A program made the position numbers and the translations under genes. DNA of 14,779 bases, taken from positions 1 through 14,779 of the forward strand of contig DIVM01000087.1 in assembly GCA_002435835.1 (NCBI GenBank), written 5' to 3'. The notes under the pieces are model-generated. The model saw only the letters and a program-made list of their open reading frames with translations, was not told the DNA's origin and ran no database searches. Below are positions 8,247 through 14,779 of this stretch, piece by piece. The first letter of the stretch is position 1. The number at the start of each line of letters is the position of its first letter. Origin of the DNA: Firmicutes bacterium UBA6132. Lineage in GTDB: Bacteria > Bacillota_A > Clostridia > Tissierellales > Sedimentibacteraceae.

Positions 8247-9333
8247 TATAAATAAAAAAATAAAAGAACCTCCTATTCGTACTGTAAAAAGAGCAGAACG
8301 TTCAAGGATTGATAAAATAAAATTAAGAATAACTGCTTTTGTATTTGCGTTAATTGCAGGTGGATTATTTATTTTTTTGATAGGTTACAATCCTTTTTAT
8401 TTATATTTAACAATTATATCAGGAGCATTTCGTAGTGAAATGGCAATCCAAGCTACTGTAAAATTCATGATTCCTTTATTAATATCCTCTCTAAGTGTAA
8501 CGTTGGCGTTTAAAATGAGATTTTGGAATATAGGTTCAGAAGGCCAAATTATAATAGGTGCAATTTGTTCCTCTTATTTTGCATTGTTTCATAGCGATTG
8601 GCCGCATATTTTGCTATTGTTAGTAATGTTTTTAGCAGGATTTATAGGGGGAGGCTTGTGGGGTCTTATACCTGCATACTTCAAGTCAAAATATAATACT
8701 AATGAAACTTTATTTACACTCATGTTAAATTATATAGCGTTATATATGATAACATTTTTGCGTGATGGCCCATGGATGGATCCTGAATCTTCTGGATTTC
8801 CTAAAATAGCACGGTTTAGTGCAAATGCTCAAATAGATAAAGTACTTGGTGTTCAATTTGGGTGGATTATTGGATTAATACTGGTTTTTATAGTATTTGT
8901 CTATATTAAGTATACAAAACAAGGGTATGAAATTAGTGTTGTTGGTGAAAGTCAGCCTACTGGAAAATATGCTGGTATGAATGTAAAAAAAATTATTCTC
9001 CGTACAATGATTTTAAGTGGGGGTATCTCCGGTATCACTGGGGTGGTTCAATCAGCAGGATCAGATATGACTTTAGCATCATCTGTAGCAGGCGGCGTTG
9101 GTTTTACAGCGATTATTGTGGCATGGTTAGCTTATTTAAATCCGTTTGGCATTTTATTGGTATCATTCTTATTTAGTGTTTTAGAAAAGGGAAGCGGTGT
9201 AATGCAGACAACCTATGGGTTGTCTACTTATTCAACTAATGTACTTCAGGGAATAATTTTATTCTTTATTTTAGGATGTGAATTTTTCATTCGATATAAA
9301 TTTGTACTTCTAAATAAAGGAGGTTTCAAATAA
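8239..9333 (+). CDS. ABC importer permease 1 (YufP-like, BMP/nucleoside type)
   Basis: A 364-residue inner-membrane protein. ATG 8239 is preferred over the in-frame TTG at 8230, because GGGAG (8225-8229) is 9 nt from the ATG but directly abuts the TTG. After a charged cytoplasmic N-terminus of about 25 residues come roughly eight to ten hydrophobic segments. Family marks are FWNIGSEGQ (nucleoside permeases usually read FNIGAEGQ), NETLFTLMLNYIALY, the cytoplasmic coupling loop TKQGYEISVVGESQPTGKYA, and GGISGITGVVQSAG. The protein pairs with permease 2 to form the channel. Its start overlaps the ATPase end by 8 nt and its stop shares an A with the next start (TAATG). Confidence 0.9.
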   Translation: MNDINKKIKEPPIRTVKRAERSRIDKIKLRITAFVFALIAGGLFIFLIGYNPFYLYLTIISGAFRSEMAIQATVKFMIPLLISSLSVTLAFKMRFWNIGSEGQIIIGAICSSYFALFHSDWPHILLLLVMFLAGFIGGGLWGLIPAYFKSKYNTNETLFTLMLNYIALYMITFLRDGPWMDPESSGFPKIARFSANAQIDKVLGVQFGWIIGLILVFIVFVYIKYTKQGYEISVVGESQPTGKYAGMNVKKIILRTMILSGGISGITGVVQSAGSDMTLASSVAGGVGFTAIIVAWLAYLNPFGILLVSFLFSVLEKGSGVMQTTYGLSTYSTNVLQGIILFFILGCEFFIRYKFVLLNKGGFK

Positions 9334-10289
9334 TGAATATGTTTTTAAACTTTATAATTGCTGCAGTACTTGCAGGTACCCCACTATTATTTGGAACAGT
9401 TGGGGAAATAATGAATGAAAAAGTAGGCCATTTGAACTTGGGAGTGGAAGGAATGATGGCAATGGGCGCATGTGCAGGTTTTATGGCAGGTTTTATTAGC
9501 CATAATTTAATTGTTGCTTTATTATCATCTTTTGTTGCTGGGTTGATAGGAGCATTGATTTATGCTGTACTAACTATTACCTTTATGGCTGATCAAAATG
9601 TAACAGGTCTTACTATTACAATATTTGGAGTTGGTATCTCAAATTTTTTTGGTGAATATATGCTCGTAAATTCGAATTCAAATTCTTTGAAGCTTCCGGA
9701 AATTATTACTGAACAACTCAGTAATATAAATATTCCTATTATAAGTGATATTTCAGTTATTGGACCATTATTTTTTCAATATAATCCTTTTGTGTATATA
9801 GGTATTACTGTTGCAATTTTATGTGGCATCTATCTATATCGCACTAAATTAGGGATAAATGTAAGGGCGATTGGTGAAAATCCAGCAGCTGCAGATGCAG
9901 CAGGGATTAAGGTAACAAAATTAAAATATTTGAATGTATTGTTAGGCGGTGGCATCTGCGGAATTGGAGGAGCTTATTGTTCAATTATAATTAATGGAGG
10001 TGTTTGGATGAACAATAGTGTAAATGGTATGGGATGGATTTCGGTAGCACTTGTTATTTTTTCGAAATGGAGTCCAACAAAAGCAATTTTGGGGTCTTTT
10101 ATTTTCGGAGCATTTAATATTTTAAAATACTACATTCCAAAAGCCTATTTTACAATTCCGAATGCGTTTTATGATATGCTGCCATTTGTCATAACTGCAC
10201 TTGCGTTGGTGATTACTTCTATTGGCGAATCAAAAGAAAATTCTCAGCCTGCCAGCTGCGGAGTTAATTATTTTAGGGAAGAAAGATAA
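9333..10289 (+). CDS. ABC importer permease 2 (YufQ-like, BMP/nucleoside type)
   Basis: A 318-residue inner-membrane protein starting at ATG 9333 with AAGGAGG at 9317-9323; it overlaps the previous stop by one base. About eight hydrophobic segments are visible. The signature is in the first 50 residues: AGTPLLFGTVGEIMNEK then GHLNLGVEGMMAMGA, the counterpart of the LNLGxEG motif in nucleoside permeases. The coupling loop is RTKLGINVRAIGENPAAADAAGI, followed by GGGICGIGGAYCS and NGMGWISVALVIFSKW. It forms a heterodimeric pore with permease 1. The tail after the last membrane segment is polar and has a Cys. The transporter is complete: binding protein, ATPase, two permeases. Confidence 0.9.
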   Translation: MNMFLNFIIAAVLAGTPLLFGTVGEIMNEKVGHLNLGVEGMMAMGACAGFMAGFISHNLIVALLSSFVAGLIGALIYAVLTITFMADQNVTGLTITIFGVGISNFFGEYMLVNSNSNSLKLPEIITEQLSNINIPIISDISVIGPLFFQYNPFVYIGITVAILCGIYLYRTKLGINVRAIGENPAAADAAGIKVTKLKYLNVLLGGGICGIGGAYCSIIINGGVWMNNSVNGMGWISVALVIFSKWSPTKAILGSFIFGAFNILKYYIPKAYFTIPNAFYDMLPFVITALALVITSIGESKENSQPASCGVNYFREER

Positions 10290-10341
10290 AAAAGTAAAAT
10301 AATAGACTAATTAAAAGTTCATTTATAGAAGGAAAAATTAT

Positions 10342-11019
10342 ATGTTCAATAATTCAAATAAAAGAAATTTATCAATAAGATATGTAATTTTTATGATTGG
10401 AGTTATATTAGTTGCTTTTGGTATTGCTTTGTTTGTAAAGACAAATTTAGGATTAGCGCCAGTTTCAAGTGTGCCATATGTTCTTACTTTTATTTTTCCG
10501 TTTAGCTTGGGTACTATTACTTTTATTACTAATATGATTATGCTTACTGGACAAGTTATTCTTTTAAAAGGCGATTTTCCAAAAATTCAATATCTACAGA
10601 TAGTTATGGTGTTAATTTTCGGTATGGCCATTGATGCTTTTACGGTATTATTGAATCAAATAGAAATTAATAGCTATTTATTTAAAATAGCAATATTATT
10701 AATCGGATGCGCAGTACAAGCAACTGGAATAAGTTTAGAAGTAATGGCAGATGTTCTTGTTCTTCCAGGCGAAGGTTTAGTAAAAACATTATCCAAAGTC
10801 TTTAATAAAGAATTTGGTAAAGTTAAAACCTTATTTGATATATTTATGGTAATTATTTCAATTGTGATTTCCTTGATATGTTTGGGTAAAATAGTTGGTT
10901 TAAGAGAAGGATCATTTATTGCTGCATTTACAATTGGCATGATGTCTAAATTGATTAAAAAGAAGTTAGAACTTTTATTTGAACCATTATTAACAGATCG
11001 TAATTCTATAAAAATGTAG
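10342..11019 (+). CDS. YczE/YitT-like integral membrane protein of unknown function
   Basis: A 225-residue protein with about five hydrophobic segments, starting at ATG 10342 behind AGAAGGAAAA. The opening SIRYVIFMIGVILVAFGIAL, the following TNLGLAPVSSVPYVL stretch and the late GKIVGLREGSFIAA segment are typical of the YczE/YyaS/YitT group of membrane proteins. No member of this group has a firm biochemical role that I know. It sits 52 nt after permease 2 with no terminator between, and is the last gene before the bidirectional terminator, so it is probably cotranscribed with the importer. That suggests a link to substrate or end-product transport, but nothing in the sequence proves it. It is not a standard ABC or MFS component. 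Confidence 0.7.
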   Translation: MFNNSNKRNLSIRYVIFMIGVILVAFGIALFVKTNLGLAPVSSVPYVLTFIFPFSLGTITFITNMIMLTGQVILLKGDFPKIQYLQIVMVLIFGMAIDAFTVLLNQIEINSYLFKIAILLIGCAVQATGISLEVMADVLVLPGEGLVKTLSKVFNKEFGKVKTLFDIFMVIISIVISLICLGKIVGLREGSFIAAFTIGMMSKLIKKKLELLFEPLLTDRNSIKM

Positions 11020-11111
11020 TAATTTATAAAGTTGATGATATTCATAAATCTGAATAAATTACTTTTAAATGAAGTTTTATTAACTATAGCACTGTTTTAA
11101 TTATATAAATA

Positions 11112-11150
11112 AAAAAAAAGAGCCCTGCCGAATTCACGACAGGGCTTTTG
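11112..11150. terminator. Bidirectional rho-independent terminator
   Basis: A 7-bp GC-rich stem pairs AGCCCTG (11121-11127) with CAGGGCT (11140-11146), flanked by nine A on the left and TTTT on the right. On the plus strand it ends the importer/membrane-protein operon. On the minus strand it has the stronger U-tract (nine T) and ends the convergent broken gene. The dyad explains why one hairpin serves both. Confidence 0.88.
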
Positions 11151-11175
11151 AAATCCGAAAATATAAATATAAAAT

Positions 11176-11597
11176 TTATTCTATATTCATTGGAGCATAA
11201 ACATTATACTTAAAATCTGGATGTATGAATTCATTTACAACTTTACTTTCTTCTCTGTTTGCGCAATATGCTTTGATTGAAAGAGTCTTTTTCATTACGT
11301 TGTTATAAACGATGCTCGTTTTTGTAGAAATATTTGCGTTTCTTAAAATATCTGCAAACTCCTTGCCGCTGTCCATGTTGTCTGCTGTGATATCAAAGAT
11401 GTATAATTTGTCTTTTTCAGACTTTTTAACTACAAGACCAGGAATCAGAGTCCCAATAAATGTAGCTGGGCCACTGTTGTTGACAATGCTGCTAATAAGC
11501 TCGAAGAGAAGAATTTTTCTTTTATAAGCAAAATATTTTTCATGGTTCCGAGCGTGTTATCGATTAGTTTTAGTATAAATACTATTAAAATTTCCAT
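11176..11597 (-). pseudogene. Broken small membrane-protein gene (UPF0316/DUF5698-like)
   Basis: Two frames on the minus strand together look like one damaged gene. From ATG 11597, with a GAAAGGAAAC ribosome site just upstream, frame one reads MEILIVFILKLIDNTLGTM, then a KNILLIKEKF stretch, and after AALST drifts to a stop at 11445-11447 (50 residues). A second frame, open below 11557, supplies the missing C-terminal half: ATFIGTLIPGLVVKK, EKDKLYIFDITADN, and then the 66 residues from the Met at 11374-11376 to the stop. The halves resemble the membrane N-terminus and cytoplasmic C-terminus of UPF0316/DUF5698 proteins, which are about 165-175 residues. Here only about 140 codons remain and part of the membrane region seems lost, so a frameshifting deletion near 11475-11490 is likely. 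The promoter and terminator are still present. The family name is from memory of pattern, so moderate. An assembly error is an alternative. Confidence 0.55.
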
Positions 11598-11725
11598 TTT
11601 GTTTCCTTTCTATGTCTTGAAAATATAAAAGACCCTTGCAATGATAAATCACAAGAGTCGAACAAGATCTTAATTTAAATAAAAATTGTTTTGCGCTATT
11701 AGGCACTTTCTTCTGTAACTTTAGT
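11598..11725 (-). promoter_or_regulatory. Leader with terminator-like hairpin upstream of the broken gene
   Basis: Between promoter and start lies a leader of about 120 nt. On the minus strand GACTCTTG (11659-11652) pairs with CAAGGGTC (11638-11631) over a 13-nt loop and runs into TTTTATATTTTC. The one odd position is a G-U wobble on the minus-strand RNA but a C-A mismatch on the plus strand, which supports function on the minus strand. Upstream AAGATCTT could pair instead with part of the right arm and act as antiterminator. A small GTGC/GCGC stem lies further upstream. I do not recognise a known riboswitch class. Confidence 0.45.
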
Positions 11726-11755
11726 ATGATACCATAGTTCTTTACAAAATGTCAA
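11726..11755 (-). promoter_or_regulatory. Sigma-70-type promoter, minus strand
   Basis: Reading the minus strand, TTGACA (11755-11750) is a perfect -35 box and TATCAT (11731-11726) a good -10 box, 18 nt apart. Transcription should begin near 11719 and run through the leader hairpin into the broken gene. Confidence 0.65.
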
Positions 11756-11891
11756 CATATATTTTGGTTTTTGATAAAAATTGCATTAAAACATCCTAAA
11801 TTCTTACTATGTGCTTATTAAGTTATATATCAAATATAGGAAATTTCCAATAGAATTCATTCACTTTAATAAAACTATATTATAAAAATAT
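11756..11891. other. Intergenic AT-rich DNA between divergent promoters
   Basis: Together with the leader this completes the 363-nt stretch between the broken gene and the ArsR-type regulator. No coding frame with a ribosome site is visible. The only structure noted is a 10-bp palindrome GGAAATTTCC (11839-11848), which may be chance in such DNA. Confidence 0.5.
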
Positions 11892-11932
11892 TAACATTAA
11901 TATTGACGTTACATAAATTGTAATGTTATAAT
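11892..11932 (+). promoter_or_regulatory. Promoter and probable operator of the regulator-MFS unit
   Basis: TTGACG (11903-11908) and TATAAT (11927-11932) lie 18 nt apart. A perfect 8-bp inverted repeat, TAACATTA (11892-11899) and TAATGTTA (11921-11928), brackets the -35 box and covers part of the -10 box; a smaller inner dyad, TTAC (11909-11912) and GTAA (11920-11923), lies within the spacer. This placement suits repression by the regulator encoded just downstream. Confidence 0.6.
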
Positions 11933-11960
11933 TATTGTAAAGTTATATGTCGGAGGTTAT

Positions 11961-12542
11961 ATGAAAAATAATAATCAAATTGTACTTAAAACAGATAAAG
12001 AACTAAAAATAGTGATGTCACCCATAAGGCAAAAAATAATTAAAACTATGAATCTTGAAGGAAAACCTGTTACTAGCAAGTATATTGCAGATAAGTTAAA
12101 AATATCGCCTTCTTCAGCACAACATCATATAAAGCAATTAGAGCAAATAGGAATAATTGAATTTGATCACATAGAAATTATTAATGGCATTAATGCTAAG
12201 TATCTTAAATTATCTGCAAAAACTATTAGTATAGGTCAAAATATAAATGATGAGTTATCATTAGAACGTGATATTTTAGCTAAAAATATTTTATTTGAAA
12301 CATATAGTGAATTTCAAAATATTTTATCTACAATGAGACCTGATTTAATTGAACAATATAATAAAGGAAATAAAATGGCTGATCAAATTTCAGGTGTTGT
12401 TCATTTAACAACAGAAAAGGCTAATGAGTTATTTGATTTAATTAATGATTTTATAAAAAATCACTCAAAAGCTACGGATGACACTCATCCATATGATTAT
12501 GCCCTAATTGCATACAGAGCAGATTTAAATAAAAAGGAGTAG
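11961..12542 (+). CDS. ArsR-type winged-helix transcription regulator
   Basis: A 193-residue DNA-binding protein; CGGAGG at 11951-11956 places the start at ATG 11961. The N-terminal part (about residues 16-80) is a winged helix: MSPIRQKIIKTM as first helix, then KYIADKLKISPSSAQHHIKQLEQIGII as helix-turn-helix and a beta wing ending KYLKLS. This is the ArsR/HTH_20 pattern; no CxC metal site is present, so it is unlikely to sense arsenic or cadmium. Residues 90-193 are helical with no motif I recognise and may bind a small molecule or form the dimer. It is followed 3 nt later by an MFS transporter, whose expression it probably controls, and an inverted repeat overlies their shared promoter. Function as autorepressor is inferred. 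Confidence 0.8.
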   Translation: MKNNNQIVLKTDKELKIVMSPIRQKIIKTMNLEGKPVTSKYIADKLKISPSSAQHHIKQLEQIGIIEFDHIEIINGINAKYLKLSAKTISIGQNINDELSLERDILAKNILFETYSEFQNILSTMRPDLIEQYNKGNKMADQISGVVHLTTEKANELFDLINDFIKNHSKATDDTHPYDYALIAYRADLNKKE

Positions 12543-12545
12543 TAT

Positions 12546-13778
12546 ATGCAATTGAAATTATATTCATTTATATTATTTATAAATTCGTATATTTCAGGAT
12601 TACTTGTACCTGTATTGAGTTTATTGTTAATAGATAAAGGTGCATCTTTAAGTAACCTTTCTATTATTATGGGGATTTATTCTTTTACTATTATAACTTT
12701 TGAATTACCAACTGGTATTATGGCAGATTTAATAGGAAGAAAGAAAACTTTTTGTGTATCATTGCTTTTGTCATTATTTTACACTTTAGTTATTTTAATT
12801 GGTCATGGATTTTGGGTTTTGTGTATTGGTATAGTGCTATATGGTTTAAGTAGGGCTTTATCATCAGGTTCAATGGAAGCACTTTTTATAGATTCATATA
12901 TAAATTTATTTGGTAAAGAAAAACTTAACATTATTACAACTCGTATTCATGTTTTAGATGCACTTGGATTATCAGCGGGAGCTTTATCAGGAGGATTTTT
13001 TCCTAAAATTTCAAATGAGTACATTACATTTATGGGAACATATGATCTGAATTTAATAGTAAGAATAATTTTAATTGTAATTGTTGCGCTAATTTCATTT
13101 GTTTTTATTAAAGAAACTTACATATATGAAAAAGAAGAAAAAGTTACTTTAAAACATCATATTCAAAAAAGTCTAAATTTTGTACATGAAAATAAAACTC
13201 TGAAATGTATTTTTATATCTGTTTTTTCAACTGGTTTTTTCCTAAGCTCTTTAGAGATTTATTGGCAGCCTCATTTTATTTCCTTAATGTATGATAATAA
13301 TATGATGGTACTTCTTGGAGTTATGGCATTTCTTTATTTAGCTGCATCAGTTTTAGGTAATATCTTTTCAAGTAAAATAATTAATAAATTTAATCCTAAA
13401 AAAGTATATTTAATATTTCGTCTAATATTATCTTTCTTATTAATAGTTACAGCCCTACAAACAAAATTGCCATTGTTCATTTTATTTTATACTTTAATAT
13501 ATTTTATATTTGGTATAGCAAATATTGCAGAAGGGGTTATATTAAATGGTGAAACACTAAGCGAAGTAAGAGCATCAATATTATCTGTAAATTCATTAAT
13601 AATACAATTAGGAGGGCTTTTGGGTTCATTATTAAATAGTTTTATAATAAAATATGTATCAATTCCTAAACTATGGATTATTGCAGCGGTTATAATGCTG
13701 ATTACAGTTATAATAACATGTAAAATGCTATTATCGTATTCTTCAAACAATGATAATAGTGGAAATTTTATAATATGA
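12546..13778 (+). CDS. Major facilitator superfamily transporter, probable efflux
   Basis: A 410-residue inner-membrane protein behind AAGGAG (12534-12539), ATG 12546. It has about twelve hydrophobic segments in two halves, with a charged loop near residues 190-215 (KETYIYEKEEK and after) between them. MFS motif A is clear in the loop after the second segment: GIMADLIGRKK near residues 58-68. The following YGLSRALSSGSMEALFIDS segment is common in drug-efflux-like MFS proteins of Firmicutes. It shares an operon with the ArsR-type regulator, an arrangement typical of inducible export. The compound exported cannot be told. It is probably unrelated to the nitrogen-ring genes, being separated from them by a terminator and the minus-strand unit. 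Confidence 0.85.
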   Translation: MQLKLYSFILFINSYISGLLVPVLSLLLIDKGASLSNLSIIMGIYSFTIITFELPTGIMADLIGRKKTFCVSLLLSLFYTLVILIGHGFWVLCIGIVLYGLSRALSSGSMEALFIDSYINLFGKEKLNIITTRIHVLDALGLSAGALSGGFFPKISNEYITFMGTYDLNLIVRIILIVIVALISFVFIKETYIYEKEEKVTLKHHIQKSLNFVHENKTLKCIFISVFSTGFFLSSLEIYWQPHFISLMYDNNMMVLLGVMAFLYLAASVLGNIFSSKIINKFNPKKVYLIFRLILSFLLIVTALQTKLPLFILFYTLIYFIFGIANIAEGVILNGETLSEVRASILSVNSLIIQLGGLLGSLLNSFIIKYVSIPKLWIIAAVIMLITVIITCKMLLSYSSNNDNSGNFII

Positions 13779-13898
13779 TAAAAAAATAAATTTATTAACA
13801 TTAATAAAATTTTTTATATAAAACTATTAGGTAACACATTTGATGATTGTCAATTACATTATATAATAAAGAAAACAATATAATATTTTATATTATCT

Positions 13899-13936
13899 AA
13901 ATGAGAACTGTTAGTAAAAACAGATTCTCATTTTTT
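13899..13936 (+). terminator. Rho-independent terminator after the MFS gene
   Basis: AATGAGAACTGTT (13900-13912) pairs with AACAGATTCTCATT (13919-13932), a 13-bp stem with one bulged A and a 6-nt loop, followed by a run of T to 13936. It lies 120 nt past the MFS stop. Confidence 0.85.
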
Positions 13937-14280
13937 AGTAAATAACATTGATTATTATAACTAATTTATAACTAATATAAGTATAATAGTAAAAAAAATA
14001 ACTTATAGTAAATATATAGAAATTGTATGAAAAACGCTTGATTAATGATTTATAATATGGTATTTTAAATAAGAGAGTTTTTTGAGACAAGTTATATAAG
14101 TAAGTACATATAATGATTTTGTTTTTTTACATAATTATGTTTATTAATTAACATTCGATATGTTGTTAAATAGGCGATTATTGAAAACATTAACTTAATC
14201 ATATATTTTTAAAATTATAAATTTACATAAGAAATTATAAATACATTATTTAATATTTATGAACATGACTATGATTTTAT
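13937..14280. other. Long, very AT-rich intergenic DNA
   Basis: With the 120 nt before the terminator and the promoter region after, this forms a 588-nt gap. I see no frame with a start, ribosome site and sensible protein on either strand, and no tRNA or known RNA. Runs of A and T are frequent, so it may be curved upstream DNA for the next promoter, but nothing specific can be claimed. Confidence 0.5.
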
Positions 14281-14323
14281 TTGACAATTAAAAAATTATC
14301 AAATCATATGTATTCCGGAATAC
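14281..14323 (+). promoter_or_regulatory. Promoter region with 14-bp palindromic operator
   Basis: TTGACA (14281-14286) is a perfect -35 box; the -10 box is poorly defined (TCATAT 14304-14309 at 17 nt, or a second start point using TATAAA 14331-14336). GTATTCCGGAATAC (14310-14323) is a perfect palindrome and the only GC-rich spot in several hundred bases. It would lie at the start point, where a dimeric repressor would block transcription. Confidence 0.55.
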
Positions 14324-14366
14324 CGGTTTATATAAATAAATTTACACAATTTACTTGGAGGAAAGT

Positions 14367-14779
14367 ATGAAAAAATTAGTATCATTATTATTAGTTTTAT
14401 CAATGACTGCTTTTGCATTAGTAGGATGTAGTCAAAAACCAGCTGAAACAGCTAAAGAGGAACCAAAAGTAGACGTTGTTACAACAGCTTCACTTGTAAA
14501 TGAAGAAGCTACTTTCATAAATGCTATTAGCAAGGATGGTACTTGGATCATTGCTACATTAAACGATTTAACTACAGATAAAGAATTAGTAGTTGAAGGT
14601 GAATTCCGCAATAAAGGTGATGCTGCGCAAGACCTTTACAGAAAATTAGCATTATATGCACAAGATGAAAACAAGAAAGTAACTGCGAGATACACTTTAA
14701 CAGCACCAAAATTAACAGTTAAAAGCCCTAACTTCAAAATTCAAGGCGGAACTTTTAAAGGTGATGTTTATGTAGAAGC
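14367..14779 (+). CDS. Putative bactofilin/beta-solenoid-like lipoprotein, N-terminal part
   Basis: The gene runs off the right edge; 137 codons are visible. GGAGG (14357-14361) places the start at ATG 14367. Residues 1-20 are a signal peptide ending in LVGC, so Cys21 should be lipidated and the protein anchored outside the membrane. After a low-complexity linker (QKPAETAKEEPK) comes TASLVNEEATFINAISKDG, TWIIATLNDLTTDKELVVEG and GEFRNKGDA, then RYTLTAPKLTVKSPNFKIQGGTFKGDVYVE. The alternating short strands and the IQGGTFKGDVYV turn suggest a right-handed beta-solenoid similar to polymer-forming (bactofilin-like) domains. I recall similar lipoproteins in Clostridia, none with a defined function. 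Codon use is richer in GC than the gap before it. Confidence 0.65.
   Translation, partial: MKKLVSLLLVLSMTAFALVGCSQKPAETAKEEPKVDVVTTASLVNEEATFINAISKDGTWIIATLNDLTTDKELVVEGEFRNKGDAAQDLYRKLALYAQDENKKVTARYTLTAPKLTVKSPNFKIQGGTFKGDVYVE

Noticed and set aside
10674..11045. Minus-strand open frame of 123 residues
   Set aside because: Mostly antisense to the YczE/YitT-like gene; Asn/Ile-rich shadow without ribosome site or promoter.
11312..11527. Plus-strand open frame of 71 residues
   Set aside because: Antisense to the broken minus-strand gene, whose frames show family-like sequence; no ribosome site.
13487..13801. Minus-strand open frame of 104 residues
   Set aside because: Antisense to the end of the MFS gene; composition reflects AT bias.
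13937..14280. CRISPR array, tRNA or transposon remnant in the long AT-rich gap
   Set aside because: No regularly spaced direct repeats, no cloverleaf and no transposase-like frame were seen; apparent repeats are simple A/T runs.

Overview
This is an AT-rich, low-GC window with strong Shine-Dalgarno sites (AGGAGG type), ATG/TTG starts and Gram-positive lipoprotein signals. It fits an anaerobic Firmicute of the Clostridia. The species cannot be fixed from the sequence.

Region 1 (1-5352) is a nitrogen-ring catabolism block. It opens with the C-terminal end of a ring-opening amidohydrolase of the cyanuric acid hydrolase/barbiturase (AtzD/TrzD) family, closed by a terminator-like hairpin. A tightly spaced operon follows: a DUF2877 protein (AllH/YlbF-like), an FdrA/AllF-like protein, a DUF1116 protein (AllG/YlbE-like) and a carbamate kinase (AllK/ArcC-like). 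In E. coli the same four families form the last steps of anaerobic allantoin use: oxalurate is phosphorolysed to oxamate and carbamoyl phosphate, and carbamate kinase then makes ATP.

Region 2 (5470-11019) runs in the same direction. It encodes a complete BMP-family ABC importer (lipoprotein, double ATPase, two permeases) of the nucleoside/nucleobase type, plus a YczE/YitT-like integral membrane protein. Together regions 1 and 2 read as import of a cyclic ureide or imide, ring opening to an N-carbamoyl compound, phosphorolysis to carbamoyl phosphate, and ATP synthesis. The substrate is inferred; barbiturate/ureidomalonate, cyanurate/biuret and parabanate/oxalurate are the candidates I find chemically reasonable.

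Region 3 (about 11110-11755) is a minus-strand unit. It has a sigma-70-like promoter, a leader with a terminator-like hairpin, and a broken small membrane-protein gene (UPF0316/DUF5698-like) with a frameshift and probable internal deletion. It ends at a bidirectional terminator shared with region 2.

Region 4 (11892-13936) is a two-gene unit: an ArsR/winged-helix regulator and an MFS transporter, behind a promoter framed by inverted repeats and closed by a terminator. This looks like a self-regulated efflux unit.

Region 5 (13937-14779) is about 400 bp of very AT-rich DNA, then a promoter region with a 14-bp perfect palindrome and the start of a lipoprotein gene that runs off the window. The encoded protein looks like a bactofilin/beta-solenoid-type surface lipoprotein.
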